The notes below the pieces were generated by a model that was not told the DNA's origin, made no database searches, and saw only the letters and a list, made by a program, of their open reading frames with translations. The translations under genes and the position numbers were made by a program. From assembly GCA_013365325.1 (NCBI GenBank), contig JABVXV010000007.1, positions 620,001-684,000 of the forward strand: DNA of 64,000 nt, in the 5' to 3' direction. Origin of the DNA: Dipetalonema caudispina. Taxonomy: Eukaryota > Nematoda > Chromadorea > Rhabditida > Onchocercidae. Of this stretch, positions 1-13,200 are shown piece after piece (position 1 is the first letter of the stretch; each line of letters opens with the position of its first letter).

Positions 1-3000
1 AAGAAAGGATGAACGGATCTCATAGTGATTCGTTGACTTTTAAGACCACTGTTATTTCCTAGACCACTAGTATATGTTCTAGAGAATATGATTAATAAAT
101 GAGTAATGACCTAATCAGTTAAAGGGTTATATGAGTCAGCAATAATAGTCTTCATTTTCGTGAAAGGTATGAGTAGAATAACTCTCATTCTTTGTAAAAG
201 TTCATCGAAGTTGACCCTAATTGTAGTTTTATATAATTCAATACAGCGGGTGAGAACCAAAATAGATTGTGGTTGTGACAGACAAAGAAGCTACAACACA
301 AACAAATCGAAGAAGTATAATAAAAGTGAATTATATCGTAGATACAAATAAGAGGTTGAATTGATGAGAGGAAATGTTCATAACTGAAATTTTTTCAATA
401 ATGCAAGTTTACTGCCATTCATTCACATGTAATTTAAAATTCGGTTCATTTTTATACCAACCTGATGTCATTTCCAATGAGTATTTTCTCTTTCTCTTTT
501 CCTGTTTCGTCTACAGAATTCACTCTTTATTCTTCTATTCTTCTTTCTTCTCTGAAATGTTTACTTAGAGAAAACAAAAAAAAAAAGAAAAATAAACCAA
601 TACTTGAAATATATTCACTTTATTTCCTTTTTTTTTTTCAAATATTTTCACTTTACTTCCCATTACAATAAAATTTTTTTAAAGAAACTTCGCAAATGTT
701 ATGTTTTAAATCAGAAATACTTCTTTTAAGAGGGTCAAAGGTTGTTCTTTCCTATTCTCTATTCAGTAAATATTATGCACAAAAACAAAAATAACTGTAT
801 ACTTATAAACATGAATCATATGGAGCAAGTTGTGCAAATGTTTGTTGTATATTGCAATTTTAATTACAGCTATTAACGTATTACGTATGAATTTTCTATT
901 TCTAAAGTGACTTCAATATAATATGGCTTGAATATATTACATAATATTTGGAAGACTGATATTTACACGTGAAATATGCAGAAAATAATTTAGCATAGTA
1001 AAATTACAATCAATGAAGATGAATAGAAGGAATCAGAAATAAAGACAAGTTCTTCTAGGATTATTAATTTAGAATTACTTGTTTAAGAACAATTAAGCAG
1101 TAAACCATACTCTCAGATCAATTCCATTCAAATCGATTATGATTTTGTCTTTTTCATCTGCGCTAGTAGATGGTTCTTTAAAAATAAATGCAAATATTGA
1201 AAATTATAGGTGAAAAATACCGCTGAAGTAGAAGAAAATTTATCTGAATACCAAATTGTGAATTCAATACGAAATTTAAATGCATTATATCCATCTACAT
1301 GAAGCATTGAATTTTTATACAGATAATTAATACGATGAACCAGAAAATAGAATAAATCTTGAAATGTTAAAAATGGAAGTTTTACACTTAATATGACTAA
1401 TCATATTGCCAACGTTCTACTTGAGAAGCTTTTTCTTCAGTATAGTTTTAATTCTCTTTTTCTCTATTAAATCTATAAATGAAATTAAGAAGTAAAGATG
1501 GTAGGAGGACATAGTGTTAAAATAAGCAAATGAGTAATAAAGGTAACATTGACACTAAGATTTAACAAACTTTTGTTCTCTTCCTCTATTCAAGATTGCA
1601 TTTCAACTACTATTTTAAGCTAAACATCTTGCACACGCATGTCCGAAATATTTTACCCCATTATTTTAAAAAATTCTTCACTCTCTTTTTGTTTATCCCT
1701 TCCTCTTCTTTCTTCAAATATTTTTTTCCTCTTTCAAACTTGATTTTTACGACGATGCACAAAATCACATTGAGACATCGTGGAATGTCAATTAATTGAC
1801 ATTTTGTGCAGGGAAATTTCGTTGTAACATTATAAAATCGTATTTTTGAAGATATAAAAAATTGATAGTAAATGCGTTTCTGTTCTAAATGATATTCATT
1901 TAATCAATAACAAATCTTTTTCAAATATTTTATGTCACTATTATCCGAGTAGTTGAAACTTATGTACAAATCAATCAAATCTAAAGTTGAGATTTCGGTG
2001 TTGTTAGCATAATCGCATATCCACATATGATAAGCAAATGTGATCAGCATTTACTTTAAAAAAATATGACTGACCAACAATTACTTTCACTACATCTTAT
2101 TTACCGCCCTGATTTTCAGTCATTCAATTTATCCTCCAATTCCTAATTTTAAACTTTGACTTACATTTACTAAATATCTAATTTTTAATTCCGGAAGTCT
2201 TTGTTAATTATTTGTTAAATTTCTTTTTTCTTTCCTCAATAAGAATGATGCAAAATAGTTCGGTTGGAAAAATGGATGCATTTTGTTCCCTCCTCTTTCT
2301 TCAACCCAAAAAAAAAAAAAAAAAAAAAATTCCAAAATCATCGCTGTTTTTGCTTGTTGAATAACTTTAGTTATGGGAAAAGGGAAAATAAAGGATAGAA
2401 AAAAGAGAAGAAAGAATTTCTGTTCCAATGCTTATACCTTCTGCAACAATTCAAACAGGATTTTCGGAATAAAAGATTATACCAGGAACGATAAAAAGGT
2501 TACGCCTGCAAAACTTTCAATGATTTCAACGCAACCATATCATCTCTATTACTTTACCTAGACTTTTTTTATTTCTTCCACGAATTTTTGTCAAAAAATA
2601 AAGGGAATGATACAGTATGGTGTAGACAGAAATTGTTAACAATGAATAATTTTGTAATTAATTCAATTTTTGCTTGCTAAATCAAAGGATTGAGAAGAAA
2701 ATTTTAGTTAAAATATAAAAAAGTTTCAAATTAATGGAGAATTTCAGTCAACTATTTCAATGGTATGATTAAAAGAATGAATGGTATTTCTGAAATCAAA
2801 AGAAGAATGCATCAAAATTGCTATTTCAATGAAACAATTGTAAAGCTTTTTATAAACTTTGTTATTTTTCATTTCTTATTGAAAATTTGAAATTCTCGAA
2901 GAAGTTTTAAGTTTGTTTCTTAATCATATATACAAAAATCGGTTAAAATGAAATGAAGAAATAAAACAGTTTCTATATAGAAATACGAATGGAAACTTCA

Positions 3001-6000
3001 TTCATTCTAACCTACATTTGCATCAAAAAAATATAATAATAGTTATTTGCAGTAGAGATTTATGAAATATATATAGCTATTAGGGTATAAATTTCATATT
3101 GATTATATAGTTGGAAAATGTCAAGCAATTTTTCTGTTTCATAAAATCATAATATTGTTGGAAACATAGAAAAGTTATGAATAAATTACTCCCTGATTTA
3201 TGTCGAGAATTCTCATTAAGTAGCAACTTTTTATCAGACTCTTATGTAATTTTATCGACATTATCAATAATTATAACGCATGCTTGACATGTACTTGATA
3301 CATAGTAAATAACTTACAAAGAATACGTCGTATGATGATCATTTGATATCTAATATTATCTCAATGAAATTAAAAACTATAAATCAAATATCATCAAAAG
3401 CAGGAATTAGTCATAATCCAGTCTTAGCCTGTAATTCTAGTTGCAAACCATATCAATAAGAATTATAATCATTCTGAATAAAAACCTGCTTCCTTTCATT
3501 ATCGCTGCTTCTGCATACCTTTATAATTGTATCGTATAAAAAAATGCCGTAAATCTTATTTCTATTTCAGTGTTGGTAATTTTAAGGGTTACATTAAAAT
3601 AGAAAAAATGATAGATTAAGCAAAATTTGATTCATTTTTATGAAACTGCAACATTCGAACGTGAATTTTTCAAAAAAATATCGCTGAAAACAATGATATT
3701 AAATCTTTAAACTTTAAAAAACCACAAAATTTCAATTTTTTGATGAAAGAAATGTATGCGAGAATAGAAAGGCAAACAAAAATGAGCCAGAACTGTAATG
3801 TTATTATTAAAAACAATTCATATTCTAACTCTTTTTTGTAATGAAAATAAAATGAAAGGATGGGTACAACAAACAGAATAAATAATAAACAATCTCACTA
3901 ACCTCTTTCGATATAAATTTTTTAATCTTTCTTCTTTCTTTCCCATGAAATACTTGAACATAAACATCTTTACACTGTTGTAAACATGTTTTAATGATAA
4001 ATATGACTGATACATACTGACACAATTTGAATAGTGTAAAGTTAAGAAATAGCTGTATCATATCGAGAAATAAAAAATGATTTAAACTTATTCAAAAAAA
4101 AATTCCATTTAAGACATTTTTAGCTTATGGAAGAGTTTTATTAAGGATGATATTAATAAAATTAAATAAATGATAAAGTGACAAGTAAAGTATGTGAAGT
4201 AGGTCCTGTATCTAAATGATATAAAGATATATTACATTAAACAGGTTTAAAAAAAAGCATTTGAAAAGTGAAGTGAAATTGTCATATCAAAAGCCTATGA
4301 TTTTAATGAACTAATTGAATAACTATGAAAAAATGTCTGCAGTTTATCGATCAATTATTAGTTATAAATTTGCATATGTAACGAACAAACACATTTCTTT
4401 GAAAAAAAAAATTTATTAAAAAACCAAAAATGAGCATCCATACAATGCTGCACCACAGCGTCCATTGATATATAGCAGTGCGGTGGTGTAGTATAAATGG
4501 AATATTAACAAGGTGGTGATAAAATGCTCGAATCGATTGGTCATTGTAACTTTTAGATATCCAGGGCTTTTTACAGCAAATAAATAAATAGTAAACAGAA
4601 ACATTTCAACAAAGGTCACTTAAAAAAAAAGGTTATGCATTTATCAGAGATGCTTTTTTTGTGTAACTAAGCATGTATTGTAGTAATCACCAATGGTATT
4701 GCCCAATAATAAAATTATTTGAAATAGGAAAAGCCTAGTAGTAATAATTAATTTTAATAAGAAGAGATAATTTTCGAAATTTCGAAGATTTTAAGGAATT
4801 AGTACTATTAATATGGAAAGGAAACCACCAAGAAAATTCGGAGGAGAACAATAAAAAAGGAAAAGAAATTTCACATTGTTTTTTCGACTTTTCCATTTTG
4901 CCGACAAATTGTATGAGTTCGAAAGCTTTAGAAAAGTTAATTAATGAAGGAAGGACCGTTGATATTAAATGATAATATCTGGCTTGTTCTATTTATAGGG
5001 TTATTTTCAAGATTCATTTGAATTTAATCCAACAATGTATCCTGTGTTTTGCATCATTCCACACTATCATTTAATTAAATTCCATTAAAGAAATTAATTA
5101 ACCTTAATGTGAAAATAAAGGATGTTTAGAAATCATCCGGAATATATATATCGGTATGTCATTCGCTTGTAAATATTCAGTATAATACAAAATGATATCC
5201 TAAGACTTACTGAACTTAAAAAGTTTCATGGAAACAAAATAATTAAAAATACCCAAGTTCGAAGACTTTGAAGTCGATACGGTAACAAGAAAAAACTATG
5301 CATCAACGAACACATGAGAAACATTCTTTTAATTTCAGAACATTATCCTAAATTAAGTTTTAAGCTTATTCCTTTAATGCTATTGTATTAAAAAATATTT
5401 CAGTTGTGACCAACTCAAATGATTCATGTTTACAACTATTTCTTTTTTTTTTATTTAAAATATTCGATCTTCCTTATTTATGATCAGTTATTTTAAGCAC
5501 AGCTAAGTAGTGCTGCTTGCATGGCAAAAATTCACACATAAATGAAAGACACATAATACAACCATGAAACTTTTTTCCCCATTTAAATGAATTTCATGTT
5601 GAAGACAAATAACGACAGCATTTGAAAGTCTACAGTTAGCCATGATACTTCTGCTTTATATGGATCGGATAGATTCAAACAACTTTTCAGTATTATCGCT
5701 TAATTCACATTCGAAAATTTATTGATATAACACAAAACTGCAAAGTTATCAACATTTAAAGTATTTTAATGCTTTACATAAATAAGCAACTCTTATTTTA
5801 ATGCTTTAAGTAAATAAGCAACTTCAAGAATGGCTGTAAGATGAAAAAATTTCCAAACCAAGCTTTAAGTTCTAGCTATTAAATTACAGTTACAGGCAGA
5901 AATACTTCTGAAGGAGAAGACGATAATTCAAAACGGTTGGTAGAAACTTCTGTGACTGTTTACCATTCTAAAAAAGATACGATCATTAAACTGAAAAGCA

Positions 6001-6428
6001 AAAGTATCAAACACGAATAGATGTCGGAAACCATAAGAATATTGGAATAAAAAGACTCATTCAAAGAAAACTTTCATTAATTCAAAATCGAAGATTTAAA
6101 AAGGATAGGAATGGAAAGAAGTAAATAATTTTTTGATTTCAAATTCATTTGAAAAGAGTATAATTATAGGAAACGTTGCATGAACATTGATGAAAGCAAC
6201 AAAATCATTAAGAAATTATTACATCAAACAATTCAACAATTTAATTTCATTAGAAAGGTCGTAAAAAGAACGAAAATTGAATACATGACGTATTTATTCG
6301 GCAAATCAAACGCAGTAAATTTCACGGAATAAAATGAGTACAAATAAGAATATACGATGAATCCATTTGTGCCATTTTTATCATGTAAATATGATAAAAG
6401 ATAAGACTAACAGATGTATGATTGATAC
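1..6428. other. gene-poor AT-rich stretch
   Basis: I see no convincing coding exon here. The short open frames are low complexity: runs of K, F and S from A/T tracts, for example the long A-run near 2310-2328, which produces a poly-Phe frame on the minus strand. A two-copy 32-bp tandem repeat lies at 5762-5825. Between about 5880 and 6010 both strands have short open stretches beside acceptor-like sites; the minus-strand one might be a downstream exon of the membrane-protein gene whose exon lies at 6429-6669. Confidence 0.5.
5762..5825. repeat. 32-bp tandem duplication
   Basis: Two adjacent copies of a 32-bp unit beginning TATTTTAATGCTTT (5762-5793 and 5794-5825) differ at only a few positions. 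The stretch is noncoding and looks like a recent local slippage duplication. Confidence 0.75.
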
Positions 6429-6669
6429 CAATTTGTAGCGTTCTTCTGCAATATTTTGAGTTTTCGATAACCCAACAAAACTCTCACGCTGAGATCGCAT
6501 AGGCAATTTTGATGAAATAAGAGACAAATCGATCTCTTCTGTTGATTTGCTTGCATATAAAAGAATAAAAATTGAAAGTATGAAGAGGAAGAGACCGACA
6601 TATCTCAAACCTAATTTTATTGTGCTTAAACGGAGCGGAGATTGTTCATTATAATTGTTTTCTTCTACG
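6429..6669 (-). CDS. exon of an unidentified single-pass membrane protein (partial)
   Basis: An open exon of 80 codons sits between an acceptor (CTAATCAG, minus strand) and a donor (TTG|GTATCA). It has a polar start (VEENNYNEQSPLR), then a basic flank and one strongly hydrophobic segment (VGLFLFILSIFILLYA), then a polar stretch (SKSTEEIDLSLISSKLPMRSQ). This is the layout of the anchor region of a type II membrane protein. There is no ATG at the head of the exon, so it is probably internal or second. A phase-compatible continuation may be near 5990 (FNDRIFFRM...). It lies divergent to, and about 80 bp from, the LIM-fragment gene. I do not recognise the family. The exon is supported by its amino-acid make-up and matching splice sites; the gene as a whole is inference. 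Confidence 0.4.
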
Positions 6670-6765
6670 CTGATTAGACTATGCTTTTACCATAATTTCA
6701 TCAAAATTATAATTATCTGTTGAAGTTGAACCATTTCATTGATTTGCAGCGTGAAAAGTTTGAAA

Positions 6766-7088
6766 ATGGAATTACGGGCGAGAAAGAACGGAACAGGTAA
6801 ATATTACTATTAGCCTGGTTTCGTTAAACTGCGAAATATCTTCCTAATTTGTAATTTTTTATAGGGCAAAAACTGAAGAACTACAAAAGAAGTGGAGAAT
6901 TTAAAATTACTAATGAATTCATTCTAAAGACCGATATGGTAATGAAAATGCGAACATTAACCTATCATATGGCATGCTTTACATGTTCAAGTTGTAAAAA
7001 GAAATTAACAATTGGAGAAGAATTCGTTTTACGAGAACGAGAAGATGATATTTTATGTCGAATTGATTGTGATACGAGCAATATTGAG
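6766..7088 (+). CDS. LIM-domain protein fragment lacking the first Cys pair (LIM-homeobox type)
   Basis: Two exons (coding 6766-6796 after an acceptor at 6748-6749, then 6865-7088) give about 85 codons from an ATG. Residues YHMACFTCSSCKKKLTIGEEF followed by CRIDC supply the His-Cys of zinc finger 1 and the Cys pairs of finger 2 of a LIM domain. The wording TDMVMKMR...YHMACFTCSSC resembles the second LIM domain of LIM-homeodomain factors such as the LHX2/9 (Apterous) or Islet groups. The CxxC that should start finger 1 is absent: about 18 residues before the His the sequence reads KIT where Cys residues belong. A donor follows at GAG|GTAAGA (7088/7089), but no homeodomain (WFQNRR) exon was found before vps-18. 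It is either a truncated paralogue, a pseudogene, or the start of a gene whose other exons I missed. Confidence 0.5.
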
Positions 7089-10000
7089 GTAAGAATAATG
7101 GTTGTTAATTACAGTAGCTGTTAATTAAGAAATTACTTCGTCGAATAATGACCTTATTGATAAGCTCTTAAACTATTGCACGCTTTTTTCTTCTCGGTTT
7201 TGTTGCAATTTTTTATGAATTAATTATTCATGCAGCAATCATCCTCAATCAAAACGAATATTTATGGATGAGAAGATGAAGATGGTTGAGATGGTTTGAC
7301 TTCAATCTTCACCTCTTTTGAAATAAATACAAGAAATATTCGTAAGATTTCCCATTTCAATATATATCTTGCCGATATGGCAGTATATGTCAAGACACAG
7401 AAGAAATTAGGTTATACTTCTGTACGAAATTCTAACTTCTTACAAGAATTTCTGATGCTTGATATTCCTTACTATATCGTCATGAGAAACTATAACATTT
7501 TCTGAAACTATTAGATTTAGCTATCAGAAATATGTGATTCTACGGGTAGGTCACTTGAAAGAGGTAATTCAATTATCTATCTGTGTCTTTTTTTTTTTAA
7601 TAATATTTTTATTAGTTTGAAACATATAGAATACAGTTCTTAATTCTAGATCAGTTAAATTTTCACTTGTTTATTATAAATCTGTTATTAACGCAAGAAA
7701 AAGAATATGAAGTTCTCTAAAAAATTAATTCATTCAGAGATTTGCTTGGTAGCTTGTATTGTCAATTGTATATTACGTCTTTTATAAAATTTGTCTTTAC
7801 CACGAGATGTGACAATGCTAGCAGCAAAACAAATTAAGGAACATGAAGATCCGATAATATCAACCTTTGATCAAAAAAGTTATTACATTTTATTTTAACG
7901 TTATACATATCGGTTCTCAGTTGTTCGTTAGTTTGAAATAATTTGCAAAAATTTTATATCCGATCTATTTTTGGTTATGAATCAATTATTTCGTATTAAG
8001 AACGGTAATCTAATATTCAACCTTATCCATCTTGGAGTAATTGTTTGCAGTATTTCTGTGCATTTCCTTTTTTTGACATTTGAAACGGAACTTTTTTTTT
8101 CCCTGAAGCATTAAAATAGTAATTTCAGAATGAAATAGTTGAGATGACAAGGAGTCATTCCGGTAGAACGTATAATAACGTGTATATATGTGAAATTCCA
8201 TCAATTCATCTGAACTAATTAATTCCCTGGTAAACTTGTCATCAGGTAAAGCCTAAATAATGTCTAAATTTTTCTGATTTACATCAGTATCACAAGAAAT
8301 ACATTGTGAAAAGGTTGAAACAAATAAATGTCAAAAATTGATCAAATAACGATTGAGCTTTCCGGGAATGACAGAATTTGTTGAATTTGAAGATGTTTAT
8401 TGCTGTTGTGAAAAAGGCAACTTATTTGACTGGAAATTAAGCATTTTTAAATTTAATCAGGCATATTGATGGTGTAATAGAAAGTGCATTAGAATTTCTT
8501 AATTAAGATCAATATAACAACGTTAAATTCATCTTAATTTTAATTTGAAAATGGCTGAAATTTTAAGAGTAATTTGAATGCAATTCGATTCCTTTAATTC
8601 CATCGTTTCTTTTAATTTGAGGAGAAATGTATCGAGCATATGTTGTTTTTTTATCTTGTAATAAAGGTCATTTGCTGATATAATAGTTCATAATTCATAT
8701 GTTACAGTTATTATTTCTAAGAAGATCAAAAATCTCTTCATTTCCTTTTTATTGAGAGTTCATCACTTATCTGTCCATATGTTTCACCTCTCTATGAATT
8801 GTTTTAAGAGAGAGAAGAGCTTATGAAAATGTGAAATGAAATTTAGTCGTTAAATGGTTCCCAACATTGTTATTGAGATATTAGCAATAAGCTAGAAACT
8901 ATCAGATTGATATTATTCGTTTGTATTTCAATGATTAAAGTTCGTCTATGTTTATTTATTGATTTATGAGTTGTGACATTAATTATTAGCAATCAATAAA
9001 TTTGCTGTTTGTATCCAAACGTCGGAATTTGTAATACTGTGGACGTGAAATACGCTTCAAATTGAACGGTTTTAAATTTTACAAGTAGAAATTACGAAAA
9101 CACGTTTGCAATTCGTTACATTTATATCTTCATTCTGTAAGGATTGATGTATATTGATGGATTCCTAGAGGTGATCCATTACTTACACAGGACGAATAAC
9201 TCATCACGGATATACCGATCACGAGAAAAAGGTTTATTGATCTGTTGACAAAACATTCCTTACGCCCACTTGTATCATCTCATTTCTCATCAGATATTTG
9301 GCGATGTGTGCACACCATCTTAGTTATTGTGAGCCGGGTAATATTACATCAAAAATAAGGCCCGACAGTTTGTCGGGGATTTTATTAATTCTTTGGTCGT
9401 AATCTTTCTGGAAGGGTAGTAATGGGGAAAGCAAGCTACTCTAAAAATGTTGCAATAAATGTAAGAATGGAATAAGGCTTTGAATGTTACTCAATTTTCT
9501 TATCATCTTTTTAATCATTCATTCCGATCATTGGAGATCTTTTCTGTCTTTGAAGAGATTAACAAGTATGTAAGCCACTCTGAAGAACGTACGAAAAAGT
9601 ACTTAGGTAGGATACAGTTACTGTTGTCTTTCCAAGAATCCCTTAAAGTCCTACAGGTCATGTTATGTTACCTGGCTTACTTGTATCCTGATTCTCTGAC
9701 TACAATAACGATAGGAAGCCTATTTGGTGCCTGAGTATGTTAAAGTAAGAATCTGATAAAACAGATCCCATCCACGCCAATAATAACTCAACAGTTCGAT
9801 GTTTGACATTTAGCGGTACTCTGAAATGAAGAAGGATGACATAGATCGTCTCTAGGACACTCTTCCAAAGATTCAGATAACATTTGGAAGGAAAATAAAC
9901 ATAGCAGTGTGAGTATGTCACAGACGAACTCTGCGATTACTACTTTTTCAGCTACTTGACCTTCAATCCCTTCCGTGACAAGGTTGGAGAACGTGATTCT

Positions 10001-10168
10001 CTTCTGTGTTTCTCACTTAGCTATTATTGTTTTTACATTTATTCTTCATTATATTCACAATATAGGGTTTTTTCCGAATCTGTTATGCGTTTTTTCGAAA
10101 TTTTCAACTCATAAATAGAAGTATAAATTGATAACTTTGAATTGTGATATATGTTTCATTTATATTTC
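7089..10168. other. intergenic or intronic region upstream of vps-18
   Basis: No recognisable exon was found. From about 9180 to 9930 the base composition is less AT-biased than the surroundings, and open frames occur on both strands (for example 9480-9734 + and 9700-9921 -). None matches a family I know. The segment could be a decayed mobile element. A GC-rich stem-loop sits at 9361-9377. Confidence 0.4.
9361..9377. repeat. 7-bp GC-rich inverted repeat (stem-loop)
   Basis: CCCGACA, a three-base loop GTT, then TGTCGGG forms a perfect 7-bp stem. It stands out because almost everything around it is A/T. Its function is unknown. Confidence 0.6.
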
Positions 10169-10170
10169 AG
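10169..10170 (+). other. probable spliced-leader acceptor of vps-18
   Basis: The sequence TTTATATTTCAG ends at 10170, 87 bases before the vps-18 ATG. No upstream coding exon pairs with it, so in a nematode it is a good candidate for spliced-leader trans-splicing or a 5' UTR intron. Confidence 0.5.
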
Positions 10171-10257
10171 CCTTTTCCATTATGTGTCTGCATTAGTATA
10201 TACTGATATGCCAAGAAACTTGAGTAACTTGATCTCTGTGACTTGAAAATTACTCAG

Positions 10258-13200
10258 ATGGAGAGCCCGAGTACGCCGAACAGTGCAATATTTATCAAGA
10301 AAGTGGTCGATTTTCGGTAAATAATATCTATCATATTGCTAAAATGGTTTTCTTTCCCAAAATTCCAGGTTTTCATATAAGAGAATTAAGTTTCAGACCG
10401 AAGGGTCAAATCACTCATTTGTGTTCAAGCAATGGTGAAATGTTGCTGGTAATCGATGCACGGCAACTTCTGCATTATCCACTTCAAAACACTAATAGAC
10501 AAATTGGTAAGGTTATTGCGGTTGATTTTAGTAATATTTTATAAGAGGCTTTAGTGACTTTTTATCAGTTTTTTTTTTCTTTCAGAATTTAAGAAAATTT
10601 GGTTTTGATTAGTGAAGTTTAAATCTAAATCTTTATAGCGATTAATTTCGTAAGATTAACTAATATGAAAGATGCAGTTTGGGGTGTATGTTTCTTTGGA
10701 TCGTAAGGGTGTAAGCGAAATCCGTTTAAGCGTGACTGGAATTGGAACCGGTTTCCCGATTTACAATCAAGAACTTGAATTTATGATCTTACCGAGTTCT
10801 TGTTTTTCTAGATGTGGTCAGTAGATTTTTGAGTTCTCGATGAAAATGTTTTCTAAACTAAGCTGTATTGCAGATGTTGTTTTGCCGTTATTAATGCATG
10901 ATCGTATTGCTTATGTTCATCTCAGCCCTAATGGACGTCATGCAATTATAAGTACAACTGGTGCCGATAATTTCTACTTAAATTTGAAGCATGATTCAGC
11001 AAAACAGTTGAAGAAATTGAAAGTAAAGTCTATGCTACACAAAATTGAATTGGATGGGGATATTGGTGTTTCAACTCTATAATTTTAAAGTTTTATTTTG
11101 TGAAAAGATATTTTAAATATTTTGGAGGTATTAAAATCTTTAGAAAATATTTAAAAAACCTTTCTAGGGACATGTGCTGAGTTCTGTAGGTTGGAATATG
11201 GAAATTTCGACAGATAATGAAACAGGTTTTATCGTTCTGGGTACGACGAAAGGTGATTCTATGGAATTCAATTAGGATCAGATGAATCATTGATTGAAAG
11301 AGATCCATCTTCTGATAAAAGAAATTAGTACATCAAATAATGTTTGGAAATAGCTCAAAATTTTTGCAAGAAATAGAACTATTAATTTTTTCTAAACTTT
11401 TAAAGAAAAAGTGGCACTTCTGCTATTCACACAAATTTTGATATATTTCCAAGCGCTTTTTAATACATTAATTTTTTTGTCGCTAAAAGTTCGACATTGT
11501 CCTGAAAGTTTCAAAATACAGGTTCTCTATTTGAAACATCGGTCGTTTCAAATGGAACAGTTGCTTATGTTCGTGAATTGACCAGTAATTTAAGTGGAGT
11601 AAAAGATTTATCTGTGACTGGAATCGAGATGTGTCAATGTGAGGACGAAAACCAAAGATCGAGGTGATTTTTCCACCGAATTTTTTTCCGCTTATTTTAT
11701 ATGCGGAATTATTTTGCCATGATATTTTTATGTGATTACGAATATCCTTTTCAAGATCCTTTGATTAATTTGGAGTAGGAAAAGCTAGAATATTGATTTG
11801 GATTACGAAGTAACTTATGCCAATTCAAATTTCATCTTTCTGATAACAAAGTATTTTTTAGAAATTTGAACACAGTTTTAAGTTTTTCCAGATGGGCTCT
11901 CTTTGTATGTCTTCCTGGAAGGCTATATTGTTTGAGCGGACAAATCAATGCGAAGCATGATGTTACTGGGGTACAGCCAGTTGTGAGCACAATCTGGAGC
12001 TCTGCATTTGCTGAACAAAATCCCGCTATCTTGCAACCCTTATTTGCATCAAAAGGTTATTATTATTGAGTACTTGTTGTTACTTCCCAGTTTTTGATAT
12101 AAACCAATTGAATCGATTGATATTTCTGCATTTTGACCAACATTAATGGAATTATTTTGTCAATCTTTTTAAATTTATGTGTAACTAATTATACTTATGG
12201 TTCACTAAACGGTTTTAATTTTGATCTCTTGTGATTGTGTTATCAATTTAGCAAAATTTATGTCCAAATTTTTTAGCACCACTTCGTTTTCATTCTATGG
12301 ATGATGGACAACGCAGTTTGCCCAGCACTTTTGTGGTTTATCCGAAAGCGAACAATGAATTACCTACTACATTTTGTTGGGTTGGTACTGATGGCTACAC
12401 ATTGGGACGAATAGATTTAACAGTTTCAGAAGCATATGATATGATCGTTGAAGAAGCACATATACAGTAAGTTGTATCTTTCAGACCGGTTGTGTAGGGC
12501 AGAATTTAAAAAACTTGAAAATGATTTGTCCAAGATAGTACAGCCAAAAAGTAACGGCGAATTATTCGTTCGTACTCGTTTGAGAAAATCGTCCGAAAAC
12601 ATTTCTCGTGATGAGCTAATTAATGTAATAAAATCTTCATTAAAAATGTTAATTTTTGTGTAGTTTTTAACGAATTTTCAGTAAAGGATTTCAGACATCA
12701 GTTAATGGATGGACGTTACAGTTATCCTTTGGATGTTGCATTAACAGAATATAACGTTTTGTTGTTGTATAGTAATCATCTTGAAGCTATTTCATTACTC
12801 AATCAAAAGTTAATGTTTGATGATACCATTGGAACGGTTAGTTTGGTAATTTCAGTTGAAAAAAAGAACATTTATTTTGTATTGCATGGTATTCTAATTT
12901 CAAATTTAATGTTCCTAATAATTTTTTAATATAGTTTTGCATTCTTATGTTGTTTACAGGATTCTGGTCAAGTAAAAGGAATGTGTCGTGATGCTGTATC
13001 TGAAATGGTTTGGGTGTATACTGATGTTAATGTGTGGAAGTACCGGCCAAATGAAGAATTCAGGTATTTGTTCTATTTCTCCATAAGCTCTGAATCGAAC
13101 AGTCTAATTTTTTAGCATCTGACTGAAAGCTAAATTCTATTTCTTTTCAGAGACATTTGGCAGATCTATTTGGAACGTGGTGAGTACGGTAAAGCACGAG

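Noticed and set aside
2204..2428. 74-codon minus-strand frame with F-rich hydrophobic content
   Set aside because: It is produced by a long A-run and pyrimidine-rich DNA; there are no splice sites or family features.
5881..6020. Plus-strand open stretch (RNTSEGEDDNSKRLVETS...) after an acceptor-like site
   Set aside because: It has no ATG and no partner exon, and it overlaps a minus-strand candidate continuation of the membrane-protein exon.
11168..11330. Apparent frameshift in vps-18 (frame changes after GTTKGDS, with a second open frame continuing)
   Set aside because: Splicing at AAAG|GTGATT (11252) to 11522 restores the family sequence (TTKGSLFETS) without any frameshift.
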